Assembly (NCBI GenBank): GCA_027587225.1
Contig: JAPDDQ010000001.1
Span: 186,001-250,000 of the forward strand
From: Solirubrobacter taibaiensis
GTDB taxonomy: Bacteria; Actinomycetota; Thermoleophilia; Solirubrobacterales; Solirubrobacteraceae
DNA length: 64,000 bases
Direction of reading: 5' to 3'
How positions within the stretch are numbered: position 1 is the first letter of the stretch; each line of letters begins with the position of its first letter. Both the position numbers and the translations under genes were made by a program. Below, one piece after another: positions 44,901-53,739 of this stretch. The notes beneath the pieces are model-generated. The model saw only the letters and a program-made list of their open reading frames with translations. It was not told the DNA's origin and did not search any database.

Positions 44901-47900
44901 CCTTGCGCGGCCAGGTCAGTGCGACCTCGTCGTGGTCCGGACAGCGCCACGGCGTGCGGACCTTGCGCCCGACCGGCAGGTCTTGGAAGTCGCAGCAGAC
45001 TACGCGGTCGGGCGGGGGAGGCACGCACGGATAATTCGGGTGGGCTTGCGAGAAGGCTTCGTCCCAGGCACGGCCGGCACTGCGCGTGTAGTCGAACGCG
45101 CTCTTGGACCACAGCCACAACTTCACCTGACCGATCGCGGGCTCCGTGCCGGGCGCCGGATCGCCGCTCGGAAGTTGCGGAACCGGGGCCCACGACCCGT
45201 ACAGGGAGGGCACACCGGCGACCGCGGGCGCGGCGGCCACGGCGTTCCACGCGCCCGTCGCCGGGTCACGCTTCTCGAGTGCGATCTGCGCGAGCGCGAA
45301 ACGGGCGCGCACCGGGCCCTCGTTGCGGTCTGGGTTGCCGAGCCACTCCCAGCCGGCGGGTTGCGCGTACGGAAGGACGGGCTGCGGGTTCACGCCGACC
45401 GCGGCATCGTCGTGCACGGCGCGCCCGAACGTCACGTGTGGGCGCGCATCGAGCGGCACGACTGGGGTGGTGAGTAAGTTCGCTGGTTGGTTGGCGCCCG
45501 CCGCCTGCTCCAGGAAACCGTCGCCGTCGCTGTCGTAGTCGGGCATCAGGAGTGGTGTCGAGCCCGCCCGGGGCAGCGGCCAGCTGACCGTCGCCTTGAA
45601 GTGCTCAACGGCCACCTCCTTGAGCGGCACCGGCAGCGGGGGAGGCGTCGGCGTCGGTCCCCATTCGAGTTTGAGGTCGGCCTCCAGGTCGGGCAGGAAC
45701 CAGGGCAGATCGAGCGCGACGTGGAGCTCGAGCAGGATGTGGAACGGGTCGAAGATGTCGGCTGCGGCGCGCGCGTCCGCGGTGAGCGTGAAACCGAGGC
45801 CGAACAGCCCCACGCCGACGTGCCCATGCAGCCAGAGCTCGCCCCAGAAGTGGGCTGGCTTGAACGACAGAACCGCGTTGCCTTCCAGCCAGGCCTCGAG
45901 GTCCACCGAGGCAGGCCCGAAGCGCCAGTGCCCTTCGTAGCCGACCCACGCCCCGAGCGCGAGGCTGCTGGCGTCGAGCATCAGATACGCGTTGGCCTCG
46001 AACAGCCCGAAGAGGTCGGCCCGGATGCGCCGCTCGCGGGGCTCCTTCTGGCCCAGGTAGAGATGCCAGGCGTCGAAGTCGTGGAAATCGAAGAACGCCT
46101 CCGCTCCGCCGCGCAGGTCGATCAGCTCGCCGCCGCTCCCGTATTTGTATGCGACGTCGAGCCCGGCGAGCAGGTGCCCCGCCCGCCCGTCGAGGACGAG
46201 CAGCGTGCGGAAGATCGGGTCGTCGCTGAGCTTGGCGCGCTCCTTGAGCAGGTTCGCCTTGCCCTCGATCATCAGGATCGGCCCTGGGAAGACGATCACG
46301 AACAGCATCCGACCGGCGAACGTGAAGCCGTTGTCAGCGAGCGTGCCGATCGTCACGCCGGCTCCGAGCGCCACGCTGCCGCGGCGGTTCACCCACTTGC
46401 TGCGCAGGTCGGTGACGCCGATCTGTGGCCGCTTGTACCAGCCCTCGTTGGGGCCCACGCCATACCACGGCTCGGCCGGCTGGCGGTCCGGCTCCATGTT
46501 GAGCGCGAACAGGCCCGCCATCCCATAGAGCGCGAGCCCGGTGCTCCACAGCGGGATGCCGGCCGGGAGCTCGACCCCGAGATAGATCGCGAAGAACGTG
46601 TACGTCCCCTGCGCGCCGGTCGCCGTGCCGACGACGAGCGTCGCATCGATCTCGAGGCCGAGCGCCATCAGGTTCAGCGAGATGTCGCCGTCGAAGCGGC
46701 GGACGATCTCAGTCCCGGTGGGCGTGACGACCTCGAGCTCGCGATAGGAGATCGCGCCCTGGAAGCGCACGACCTCGGGCACCTCGAACTCGACGCCGAC
46801 CCCGTCGAGCGTCACCCGCGGATCACGGATGCCGTCGTCGTACCAGGTGATCCGCAGCCCGTCGACGGAGGCGCCCGCAGCCATCCCCTCGACGAGCTTG
46901 ACGCCACCCGAGAATCCGATCCAGCTGCCGCCGTCGTCGGTCTTGCCGAAGCCGATGCGCGCGATCTCGAGCCGGAAGCCGTAGAGGTTCAAGCCGTATT
47001 GGTCGGGAAGGTCGAGCCAGCCGCCGTCCAGCTCGATGTTGCCCTCAGAGTCGATCGAGATGCTGCGAACATCGAACGTCGGCCACTCCAGCGACGGCGC
47101 CCCGACCAGCGGCGTGAAGCGCCCGCCGATCGTCACCGCGACCACGCCGTCCTCGCGGCGGGCGACTCCGAGCCGGCTGATCGCCACGTCGACGATGTCC
47201 ACGCCGCCCGGGGAGAGCGTGAACTGCTCGATGCCCGTCGAGGAGCCGATCGCCAGCGAAAGGTTGCCGGCAAGGTCGAGCCCTAGTTCTACGTCGAGCG
47301 CGTGATCGAAGAACGGCAGCCCAAGCACGCCGGTGATCGACATACCCGTGAGCGCGCCCTGCAGGAGGTCAACGCTCAGGGACTTCAGGCCGAACGAGAG
47401 TCCGAACAGCGACCCCGCCCCGTTGCCCGAGATCGCGTTGCCGGCCACCGTCGGGGTCCATGCGCCGGTCACGGAGCCGGAGATGCCGCCGCTGCCGATG
47501 TGAAAGTTGGTCAGCGTGAGATCCGACGGCAGGATCGGCACTTCGAGGTCACGCGGCAGGTGCAACGAGAGCTCTTCGAGGATCACGCCGCGCCAGTCCG
47601 GGCCGAGCCCCATGGCGATCGTCTGCGGTAGCGACGAGGCGATCGAGAAGTCCAGCGCCACCTTGCCTTCGATCACGAAGCCCGTGTCGCCGATCATCGA
47701 CGGCGCGAGCCTCAGCGCGTCGGCACCGTCGAAGGCCACGTTCCATGCCTGGTCGACCGTGACCCCTGCACTCAGCACGATCTCGCTGAAGCGGCGATCG
47801 GGATCGTCGACCCAGTCCGCACCGTCGAATGTGACCGGGCGCAACCAGTCCCGCGGGAAGCGGAGCCGCGCTCCTCCGCGCAGCGTGACGACCTGTGAGG

Positions 47901-48186
47901 TTGTGCCACGGTCCACGACGACCGTGACCGACGCGTGCTGCGGCCCCCCCAGCACGAGCGCGAACCCGTCGAGCGCCGGGAACTCGAAGATCACCTCCGC
48001 GTCGACGGCGAGGCCGATTTCGAGTCTTTCCTGCCCGCCGCTCAGGAGCTCTGCCGGCTCGATGCTCACCAGGATGCGGTCAAGCTGCGCGCGCGTCGCC
48101 GGGTCCGGTTGGATGACGTCCAACGGCAGGAGATCGTCGAGCGAGAGGACCCGAGAAAGGGGAATCCCGGCGTAGAGGGCGCTCAT
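38902..48186 (-). CDS. Giant protein (3094 aa) with beta-rich N-terminal half and six jelly-roll-like repeats
   Basis: A single uninterrupted 3094-codon gene from ATG 48186 (GAGGGG upstream) to TAG 38902. Residues 1 to about 850 consist of long alternating hydrophobic beta segments with no signal peptide (for example LFGLSFGLKSLSVDLLQGAL), reminiscent of large repetitive beta-groove proteins such as DUF6603 types; I cannot confirm the family. The middle has Ig/FN3-like and cysteine-containing stretches. Residues of about 1565-2930 contain six repeats, each with a YRFSMDRR...RRLV core, a GFLDGVPMF-type strand and a GRIGLYTWANSGA ending, as in LamG/DUF1080-like jelly rolls. It is the last gene of its operon, 13 bases after the phospholipase-D-like gene. 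Likely a surface, adhesion or scaffold protein; function unknown. Confidence 0.85.
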   Translation of the reverse strand: MSALYAGIPLSRVLSLDDLLPLDVIQPDPATRAQLDRILVSIEPAELLSGGQERLEIGLAVDAEVIFEFPALDGFALVLGGPQHASVTVVVDRGTTSQVVTLRGGARLRFPRDWLRPVTFDGADWVDDPDRRFSEIVLSAGVTVDQAWNVAFDGADALRLAPSMIGDTGFVIEGKVALDFSIASSLPQTIAMGLGPDWRGVILEELSLHLPRDLEVPILPSDLTLTNFHIGSGGISGSVTGAWTPTVAGNAISGNGAGSLFGLSFGLKSLSVDLLQGALTGMSITGVLGLPFFDHALDVELGLDLAGNLSLAIGSSTGIEQFTLSPGGVDIVDVAISRLGVARREDGVVAVTIGGRFTPLVGAPSLEWPTFDVRSISIDSEGNIELDGGWLDLPDQYGLNLYGFRLEIARIGFGKTDDGGSWIGFSGGVKLVEGMAAGASVDGLRITWYDDGIRDPRVTLDGVGVEFEVPEVVRFQGAISYRELEVVTPTGTEIVRRFDGDISLNLMALGLEIDATLVVGTATGAQGTYTFFAIYLGVELPAGIPLWSTGLALYGMAGLFALNMEPDRQPAEPWYGVGPNEGWYKRPQIGVTDLRSKWVNRRGSVALGAGVTIGTLADNGFTFAGRMLFVIVFPGPILMIEGKANLLKERAKLSDDPIFRTLLVLDGRAGHLLAGLDVAYKYGSGGELIDLRGGAEAFFDFHDFDAWHLYLGQKEPRERRIRADLFGLFEANAYLMLDASSLALGAWVGYEGHWRFGPASVDLEAWLEGNAVLSFKPAHFWGELWLHGHVGVGLFGLGFTLTADARAAADIFDPFHILLELHVALDLPWFLPDLEADLKLEWGPTPTPPPLPVPLKEVAVEHFKATVSWPLPRAGSTPLLMPDYDSDGDGFLEQAAGANQPANLLTTPVVPLDARPHVTFGRAVHDDAAVGVNPQPVLPYAQPAGWEWLGNPDRNEGPVRARFALAQIALEKRDPATGAWNAVAAAPAVAGVPSLYGSWAPVPQLPSGDPAPGTEPAIGQVKLWLWSKSAFDYTRSAGRAWDEAFSQAHPNYPCVPPPPDRVVCCDFQDLPVGRKVRTPWRCPDHDEVALTWPRKVTGTITALREPVDGRTRALCFPPGKDPRSGDEISATLTLELPPGARGATIVAGAGRESRAPARCAAFDKPGRRRNPVATAIARFAVNDRSGAPLANARVVRSGSATGLDCDFETVVTLATPAAVVELDLTGRRARVSGHDAEGRRVASAVTSTGRERLKLAAQSITTVRIRSAPGETLLHRLCLTGEAVTAVGIGRDGTEVAGVTRDGRIEVAADDLTSVRIEGATGICLVRVCVNTGQDPAEVSRHDAMTQHLRQELARWGSTGEVLEPDSDYRLRIVTTLQTSEFPYAASFNTTRTQTEYAYFRTSGPPGLTTLSTPIGHAGEFQSGLDDLSRYVAQTVPPTLTPPGAKPSLPRPVYRAYDVGVRFNEDYVDLMYRRARRDLMLQIYDANNRPVRDAEGRLIVTANQWGVAEQATLTESERRWLATIDASTCATIDQTIIPPDRTLRIAQGQTLRPDSVHEARLVPLLLHEDFSGAIAAWTAVDQAATGASSWQVRRHAALVGSAATVAGSVVTLDGSPDLSAIDHAVDSIVVAGDTARSSRRYRITAVDTAAGTVTLEGPPTVAGTSAWEIPALGAVVETSGIGSGGTPAADPSKPGTLLVTGDATWTDYRVAVLMRSATGGGMGVAIRYGPGGHYRFSMDRALGFRRLVRVVGTSVTALAEDGFVYRPDWDYEVVVEAVGPTLRVLQDGATVFAVEDAGLSAGRIALYAHANAGARFADVRVQDFREAAPVAYRFPFTTSRFAHFVGHMHSFDDEVWPWQGDVSAHAGAAVALDAALGEPEARTFEALATQVLGGDAQRIVRATQATAIEHAGALQGWLIESPEPIDWRRTSVTLDRCDRLGTTRRAPQALKLTDAEFGTLRANDEWVDVLLREHRDLSGERVEYRALPGALDEAMGGSLLFADDFDSGERGLLFSERLGPNALDLYAILDEGAPGSLGPSSWSVTAGVIAQTSGYAGGTPPNAEQGTVALLKSPAWTDTRITALLRSSGPDELGIVFRHDGAGAFYRFSMSQAPPSRRLVKRAGGAVTVLWSDTTPFTLDQTYRLVIESHGDRLIGWLDEALLFDVTDRDLRGGRVGLYCRSNPGARFEGLQVESLDAPPMLVRPPLADLAELEVIDDPKVAHGPSAWAAAAGVVTQDVAVGTIAGTTRPTIRGTCAILREAAWEDVQITARLRSDGQGPIGMVFRFVDIANHYRFAMDRRRRRRVLIRVRNGRQTVLWSDAVRYVAGQTYEVAIRAVGRRLEGFVDGELLFDVEDDVHRTGRAGFFTAANSGARFEDLIVADRARHVGGWRIVDRGTAAGPSIWQMADGALQQTSPIAGASEPSAPGTLAIGGVRAGDLRLSVRIRGDAPGAVGVVFRAGGATDHYRFSLDARTGNRRLVKLVGGTATTLWQQTGGFPVGEPFTVEIDAIGPRLRGRLDGAELFDVSDASHSQGLIGFYSWGCAGARFERVELRSPPLETRALFRDRFAEGDRASWKTVDQGTIQRPSAWSVSGAELRQTRGIYAGPTSAASLPKRGTQVIAGNPAWTDVIVTARLRSDDPDALGLLFRYAGANSFYRFSMDRRRDYRRLVRCAGGTFTRLWEDAAGFELGRSYELTISAIGSTLRGFLDGVPMFVVEDASVASGRIGLYTWANSGAAFSNVAVYDAAAAFRDGALDEPFDVLREERWEFVDESAVGGPSRWAVGGGELRQTAAVAGAAPERAGALALTGDPRWNDHRLSARMTPGAGGATGVVFRHQGPGEHYRFALDPAAGDRRLVRRSGGSTQVLWEDAVAPVAGREYVFTVDCLGSELTGYLDGAQIFRVDDTVLSEGRIGLYTWATTGAGFAEVRVGRPQWLEWYEFGDEAPALAGTRLRLYSGSPADPPAELPGVASRFAAGPADSGRIRLPSGGADLRAVGVDDAGHARSFLPDNAYVPLTPSALRVLRRADGTAFFLCCHGTTSSLSSLARGRYRLTLTYLRDNQVSDPESIVLSSAGDSSPEVATLDLPWASPV
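39390..43490 (-). repeat. Six tandem jelly-roll-like coding repeats (about 200 aa each)
   Basis: Within the giant gene the same protein pattern recurs six times: W.(V/I)D.G...GPS.W entry, a T.RLRSD...G(L/V)VFR strand, (F/H)YRFSMD, RRLV...LW.D, a hydrophobic GFLDG strand and a GRIGLY...N.GA.F ending. Copies have diverged in sequence (only about a third to half identical by eye), so this is an old domain amplification, unlike the ACP repeat. Boundaries are approximate. Confidence 0.85.
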
Positions 48187-48199
48187 CTGCGGCCGCCCC

Positions 48200-49732
48200 T
48201 CATCGTGGTCTCGGCCCGCAGTAGGGGTCGTGAAGGCGCGTCATCCAGAAGCCTTGGCCGGAGGGCACCGGCGTGACCGCCGTCGGGTAGGGATGCAGTC
48301 GAGCGCTGCTTGTCGCCACACTCGTCTCAACGGCGGCGAGCGCGGTCGGCAGATCCGTCAGGCTGCCGACCGGAACCTCGAGGTGCTCGGTCCAGATGCG
48401 GTCGCGGAAATCGCGCGCGAATATCCCGGCCTCGTCGACGATCCCGGCGTCGATCTCTCCATCGCAGGTCATGCTGCGCTGGTTGACGTTCGCCGATCCG
48501 ATCAGGACGAACTCGTCGTCGACGATCAGCAGCTTCGAGTGCACCATCACCGGCGTCTGTCCGTTCCATAGCGATGCGACGATGAACTTCCCTGCCCCGG
48601 CGGCCGCGGCCGCGGCGGTGGTGGCCAGGTAATTCACCGCGAGCGACCGCTGGTGGACCTGTGCGTCGCGCCCGAAGTCTTCGGAGCGATCCGGGACCAG
48701 GACGATCACGGTGACGCCGCGCTTGATCGCCTCGCCCAGCTGGAACATGATGTCACTGTTACGTGCGTTGCCGGCCGGTCGCGTGTGACACGGATTCGGG
48801 TAAGCGAACGCCCAGAAATACTGATCCTCAATGTAGATGTACGTCGACGCTTGTCGGATCGCGTTGAGGTAAGAGCTCCAGATCGTGAAGTCGCCCGTCG
48901 GCGACCAGCTGTAGCCGTAGAGCTTCGACGTCCTGCCGTAGGTGTGCAACACCTGCACTGAGTGCGTCCCGATGGGCGCTGGCGTCGAGACGGAGGGAAT
49001 CGTGGCCGAGCCCTGTCCCCACGGCTCGAGCCCGAACACCCGCGAAGAATCGTTCCAGCGCTCGACGAACGATCGCTCGACGTCTTCGACGGCAGGCCCT
49101 TCGATCTGGACGGCGGTGTCATGCGTCGGCGCCCCGCCGATGAACGGCCTCGGAGGCGGGCGATCCGGATTCGCAGCCAGGTGATCGCTCGTGTCCCAGC
49201 GCGTGTATGAGACGTCGATCGAACCGAGCATCACCTTCGGCGTGGTCGGATGTCGGAAGCACGCGAATTTGTGGTGGTTGCTGCCGGCTAGTGGAAAGCG
49301 GTTGTCCCAGTAGGCGGTATAGATGCCGGCCGTGATCAGGCTGTTGAGTGCCGGGAAGTTCACGCCGCTCGGGGCGATGCCACCCCCGTGTCGGCTGGCG
49401 AGTAGGTGCACGGCCACGCCGCCCGCGTGTGCGTCCTTGAGCACCGTGACCGCATCCGACGTCGTCGGCCCCGTCGTCGCCCCAAGTGTGCGGACGTCTT
49501 CGAAGCGCCAGCCGCTGTGATAGACGGCGGCACCTGGGGCACCGATCATCGCACGGATCGAGTCGTGCCAGATCTTCATGTAGTCCTTCCCGTCGACGAT
49601 CGATGTGACGAGATTGCCGTCGGTATAGGCCTTGACCGCCGATCCGGAGTACCGCTCCGCCGGCGGGTAGGACGGCGCGGTCGATCCGAAGTCGAGAAAC
49701 CACTTGGCGCGTAGTTGAGGGAGCGTGGGCAT
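48200..49732 (-). CDS. Phospholipase-D-like protein
   Basis: A 510-aa protein of the phospholipase D superfamily, whose enzymes cleave or transfer phosphodiester groups. The second HKD motif is canonical: VHSKLLIVDDEFVLIGSANV, then QRS. The first is degenerate: NHHKFACFRHPT keeps His and Lys but lacks the Asp, followed by VMLGSIDVS. IYIEDQYFWAF is a further family mark. There is no signal peptide. ATG 49732 overlaps the upstream FN3-like gene's stop (TGATG). The much longer in-frame opening upstream is antisense-type noise inside that gene. With one weak half-site, activity is uncertain. Neighbours suggest a surface or membrane-related system. Confidence 0.88.
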   Translation of the reverse strand: MPTLPQLRAKWFLDFGSTAPSYPPAERYSGSAVKAYTDGNLVTSIVDGKDYMKIWHDSIRAMIGAPGAAVYHSGWRFEDVRTLGATTGPTTSDAVTVLKDAHAGGVAVHLLASRHGGGIAPSGVNFPALNSLITAGIYTAYWDNRFPLAGSNHHKFACFRHPTTPKVMLGSIDVSYTRWDTSDHLAANPDRPPPRPFIGGAPTHDTAVQIEGPAVEDVERSFVERWNDSSRVFGLEPWGQGSATIPSVSTPAPIGTHSVQVLHTYGRTSKLYGYSWSPTGDFTIWSSYLNAIRQASTYIYIEDQYFWAFAYPNPCHTRPAGNARNSDIMFQLGEAIKRGVTVIVLVPDRSEDFGRDAQVHQRSLAVNYLATTAAAAAAGAGKFIVASLWNGQTPVMVHSKLLIVDDEFVLIGSANVNQRSMTCDGEIDAGIVDEAGIFARDFRDRIWTEHLEVPVGSLTDLPTALAAVETSVATSSARLHPYPTAVTPVPSGQGFWMTRLHDPYCGPRPR

Positions 49733-52700
49733 CAGGGCAACGCCGCCAAGGCCGCCGGAGCATGCGCCGTGCTGGCGTTCCCCGCCGCGCTGAGGACCTT
49801 GATCCGGTAGGTATGCGACTGGAACGTGCGCTCGTTGGGGTGGACGTACTGGTAGACGCCGCGCGGGAGCCAGCCCGAGGCGTTCACGAACCCGCCGCCG
49901 ACGTCCTCGGTGAACTGCACGATCGACGCCAACGCCGGGTCGGTCGAGGTCCACACGATGCGCACGGCGGGAAGGCGGGTGGCGCCCGCGGGGACCGGGT
50001 CGGCGTGGGGGTAGACGGTGCCGTCGAGACCCACCCGCACCCATTCGAGCGTCGTGATCGTCGGCGGAGCCGGAGGCGTGAGGTCGACGGCGCGCGCTGC
50101 GGACAGCTCCGACGGCTGCGAACGGACGGTCACGGGTCCGGCGGGCATCTCGCCCACTCGGGTGGCGACGACGCGATGGTGGTAGGTGCGAGCGCCCGTG
50201 AGCCCTTCGTCGACCCACACGTACGCGCGATTCGGCAGGGCGGTGCGCTGCAAGCCGTTGCGCGAATCGCGATAGACCGCGACGACGGGCGTTGGGCCCA
50301 GGGTGCTCAATCCGCTGACGCTGCCGGCGACCGGAGCGGCCGGGGCGGAGAGGTACTGCGCGGCGGTCTGCCCCGTGAGGAGGTCGAGCGCGGGGTCGAA
50401 GCCCGCGGCGGCATAGACGCGTTCGACCGTGACCGCGTCGGTGGTGCCGAGGTCGAGCATGCTGCCGCGCACGACGAGCACGGCGGCGGGCAGGTCGGCG
50501 ACCGGCGCGCCCATCAGCCGAACATCGCGGCCGCGAGACTCCTCCTGTGTGCGGTAGACGAGGTAGCGGTCGAGCGCCGGCTCCGGCGGCGGGCTCCATT
50601 CGAGTTGGATGCGGCGCTGCCCGCCGAGCGCCTTGAGGATCCGCGGCGGTGAAGGGGGCCGAGCGTCGGGCAGGTAAACCGGCGGAGTCGAGAGACTGAG
50701 CCCGCTGCGGTTGTGTGCCGCGTCCGTGTAGGCCGCGCGATAGAAAACGCGGTTCGACGCTCGGCCGTCGAGCACGTCGACGTAGGCGCGAAGCGCCGCG
50801 TCCGGCGTGTAGCCCGCGGGCGAGTCCGGGCCGCGCCGATCCGCGTTGGCGGGGTCACCCGGATCGAGCGGTTGGATCGTCAGCTGGCCGAACGCGCGTT
50901 CATTGCTCGGCAGGCCGGCCAGCACTCGCAGGGCGTCGTTGGAGAGCGCTCGGTACGCGGACATCGCCTGGGCCTTGGTGGCACCGCCGACCTTGAGCGC
51001 CCGGAGCGCGTTCAGCTCGGCTGCGACCTGTTGCAGCTTGGCCACGTCCCAGCGCGACTCGGTCGGGAAGAGCGCGCGGTCGGCCGGCGTGAGTGGGTCA
51101 AGTGCCGCCCATCCTGGCCGGCCCTCCCAGTCGACGTTGAACACGCTGTCGTCGATCGCTCGCATGACGTGCAGCCGCAGGTTCGCGGCGGGGACCCAGC
51201 GGAACGTGTAGTGCGACTCGCTGCGATAGTCGGCCGGCGTGGCCCACACGCGCGCCGAGTCCATGGGAGGCAAGGTGGGCGGATTCGGCGGCGTCCGGTG
51301 GACGACGAAGATCGTCGCCGGACCGCCCACCCGGCTTTCGTTGCCGAAGCGCGCCGCGCCCCCCCACGGCGACGCGGCCCACTGCGGCGCGTCGCCGGTG
51401 TGTGTCTTGTCGTCGGTCGCGGACACGCCGACCTGCGCGTATGCGATCGGCTCGGCGGTCGATGCGCTCAGTGGCAGCGCTGGGCGCTGGCTGTCCCCGG
51501 GCCAGGGCAGGAAGACGTCATAGAGCCGCAACGGGTTGCCCGCAGCGTCGGCCACCTGCTGGGAGCGTGCTGCATCGCCGTACGCGACGACATACATGCG
51601 CGAGGCCCACGTGGTCGGCTCCGCGTAGTCGATGTACAGCGGGTGCCCGTCGGGGATGGCGACCGTGCACGGCTTCGACGGCGCCGGGCGCACCGCATGG
51701 TCGGCGCCCAGGTTGCTCACGCGCACCCGCAGCGGCGTGCCGGCGTCGCTGCCGAGCACGGTGAACGCCTCCGCACCGATTTGCAGCCGGCAGCCGGTGT
51801 AGGCGTCCGCGGCGCGCGTGTTCGCGATCGTCGTGTCGACGGTCGTCTCCGTTGCGCTCGTCTCGGTGATCGTGCCGGTCGCACCGAGCAGCGCGTTGGC
51901 GCGACCGCTGCGCAGGTAGATGCGGAACTCGCGCGTGTCGGGCGCTTGAAGCCTGTGCGAGTACGGCCATTGCCAGCGCACCCGCAATCCGAGCACTGTG
52001 CGCTCGGACGGAGCGAGCCCCGCGCGCCACGCCGTGTAGGCCGCGTCTTGCAGGACGGTCGGATCCTGAGCGTCGAGTGCGGCGGCCTCGACGCCGGTGG
52101 GCGGGGGCGGCGGGACCTTGTCCAGCAGTCCGACTGCGAACGGGTGAACTTGTTTGTCCGCGGGCGGCTGGATGTAGTACCAGGGTTCAGGGTCGGGCGC
52201 CGGGTCCCACTGGTACCAGGGTGCGTCGACGCTCTCCGTGCTGTGGCGCCCGAACAGATCGATCCCGCTGACGCGGTAGCCGTACCAGCCCTCGGCCAAC
52301 CCACGGTCGACGTAGTGCGGCCGAAGCCGTGCGGGTGGCCAATCACTCGGAGGGTCGGGTGGCGGCGGGGCGCCGGCGGGGAGATCGCCCACGAGTACCG
52401 GTGCCGCGGCGGTCAGCGACTTGAAGTTCGAGCCCGGGGCATTCGGTTGCGCGCCGCCGAGATCGGCCCGCCAGACGTGATAGAGCACCGCGCTGTCGGG
52501 CAGCAGCTCGCCGGTTGGCGCCGTCCCGAGGTCCCAGCGCACGCCCGCGACCCCGGCCCCGCCAGTCGGCGACGAGGTCCGCGGCGCGTCGGGCAGCGCG
52601 TAGGCGCGAGCGTTGACCGGTGATGCGAGGTCGGCGGCCCCGGGGGTCAGTGAGCGGCCGAACACGATGAACGCGTCGACCTCGGCCCAGCCGTTGTTGT

Positions 52701-53739
52701 TCAGGTGCTGCAGTGCCGTGGTCGGCGAGCCGCCGAGACGACCCGCGTGGTCGGCAACGACCAGGTAGTCGTACACGTCGTTGGAGGCGACCGTGTCGTC
52801 GAGCCAGTAGAGGCCGGCGATCTGCGCCAGCGCCGGGTCGAGCGCGCCGAGCAGGACCAGGTCGAGCGGTGACTGAGCCGGCATCCGCAACTGCGGGTCC
52901 GGCGGAGTGGGCGAGACCGCGGCGACCTTGTCGGCCATAGCCGGTCCGCTCGGGCCGCCGACCACGAGGTCCAAGAGGACCGCGTGAAGCGCCGCGAAGC
53001 GCCCACCGGCCCACGCGGCCGCGGGTCCGTAGCGGATGCGCGCGAGTGCGACGGCCTCGGCCGCGGCGAGGCTTGCCTGGCTCAGCGGGTAATCCGGGTG
53101 AGCGACCGGAAGTCCCAGGGGATAGGGGAACTTCGGCACCGCCTGCCATCCGATCAGGTCGCCCGTGGTGACCGGCAAATAGCGCACCGCGACGAGCGCA
53201 GCGGGCGCCCCCGCGATCACAACCTCGGAGATCGCGTCGCTCGGCAACTCAATCGTGAGAACCTGACCGGCCTTGCCCGCGCCGCGCTGGTCGATGACCG
53301 GTACATGCTGCAGCAGTGCCGTAGCGACGATCTCGGTGTCCTGTCGCAGCCCCACCTCGAGCGTCACCTGCGAGGCCAGCGCAGGAAGGACCAGGCGCAT
53401 CTCCACTCGGCCATCGAGATCGAGTTCGTCCTGTCCGATCGGAGCGAAATCGTCCCCAAGCGCGAGCGGCGAGTCGCTCGTCAGCGTCGAGCCGTCCGGC
53501 GCGGTCGCGCTTGTGACTCCTGGCGTCACGCGGCCGAAGGCGACCGAGCGCTGCACGATGTCCCCGCCAAGCGGCCTGCGGCGGAAGAGATAGTAGCCGT
53601 ACCACGGAAACCCGGCCGAGCGCTCGAAGCCCCATCGCAGGTGGATGCCGTCCTCGACTTTCGCCTGCAGCGAATTGGGTGCGACGTTCCCCTTGACGCC
53701 GATAGAGAGCATCGCCAGCGCCCGGCTCTGCAGGCTCAT
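49732..53739 (-). CDS. Large fibronectin-III-like multidomain protein (1335 aa)
   Basis: A 1335-aa protein with several fibronectin type III-like modules. The clearest are PPSPPRILKALGGQRRIQLE continuing WSPPPEPALDRYLVYR, and APPTITTLEWV with RVGEMPAGPVTVRSQPSELS near the C-terminus. The N-terminus (KVEDGIHLRWGFERSAGFPW) has no secretion signal. ATG 53739 is chosen; GTG 53763 would add eight residues, and neither has a strong ribosome site. It is co-transcribed with the phospholipase-D-like and giant genes. Such modules usually mediate binding to proteins or carbohydrates; nothing catalytic is visible. Confidence 0.85.
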   Translation of the reverse strand: MSLQSRALAMLSIGVKGNVAPNSLQAKVEDGIHLRWGFERSAGFPWYGYYLFRRRPLGGDIVQRSVAFGRVTPGVTSATAPDGSTLTSDSPLALGDDFAPIGQDELDLDGRVEMRLVLPALASQVTLEVGLRQDTEIVATALLQHVPVIDQRGAGKAGQVLTIELPSDAISEVVIAGAPAALVAVRYLPVTTGDLIGWQAVPKFPYPLGLPVAHPDYPLSQASLAAAEAVALARIRYGPAAAWAGGRFAALHAVLLDLVVGGPSGPAMADKVAAVSPTPPDPQLRMPAQSPLDLVLLGALDPALAQIAGLYWLDDTVASNDVYDYLVVADHAGRLGGSPTTALQHLNNNGWAEVDAFIVFGRSLTPGAADLASPVNARAYALPDAPRTSSPTGGAGVAGVRWDLGTAPTGELLPDSAVLYHVWRADLGGAQPNAPGSNFKSLTAAAPVLVGDLPAGAPPPPDPPSDWPPARLRPHYVDRGLAEGWYGYRVSGIDLFGRHSTESVDAPWYQWDPAPDPEPWYYIQPPADKQVHPFAVGLLDKVPPPPPTGVEAAALDAQDPTVLQDAAYTAWRAGLAPSERTVLGLRVRWQWPYSHRLQAPDTREFRIYLRSGRANALLGATGTITETSATETTVDTTIANTRAADAYTGCRLQIGAEAFTVLGSDAGTPLRVRVSNLGADHAVRPAPSKPCTVAIPDGHPLYIDYAEPTTWASRMYVVAYGDAARSQQVADAAGNPLRLYDVFLPWPGDSQRPALPLSASTAEPIAYAQVGVSATDDKTHTGDAPQWAASPWGGAARFGNESRVGGPATIFVVHRTPPNPPTLPPMDSARVWATPADYRSESHYTFRWVPAANLRLHVMRAIDDSVFNVDWEGRPGWAALDPLTPADRALFPTESRWDVAKLQQVAAELNALRALKVGGATKAQAMSAYRALSNDALRVLAGLPSNERAFGQLTIQPLDPGDPANADRRGPDSPAGYTPDAALRAYVDVLDGRASNRVFYRAAYTDAAHNRSGLSLSTPPVYLPDARPPSPPRILKALGGQRRIQLEWSPPPEPALDRYLVYRTQEESRGRDVRLMGAPVADLPAAVLVVRGSMLDLGTTDAVTVERVYAAAGFDPALDLLTGQTAAQYLSAPAAPVAGSVSGLSTLGPTPVVAVYRDSRNGLQRTALPNRAYVWVDEGLTGARTYHHRVVATRVGEMPAGPVTVRSQPSELSAARAVDLTPPAPPTITTLEWVRVGLDGTVYPHADPVPAGATRLPAVRIVWTSTDPALASIVQFTEDVGGGFVNASGWLPRGVYQYVHPNERTFQSHTYRIKVLSAAGNASTAHAPAALAALP

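Noticed and set aside
49733-50599. Upstream extension of the phospholipase-D-like gene
   Set aside because: Lies inside the FN3-like gene in another frame; the TGATG junction at 49732 gives the start.
49762-52623. Plus-strand long frames opposite the FN3-like gene
   Set aside because: Antisense composition typical of GC-rich shadows; the minus strand has recognisable modules.
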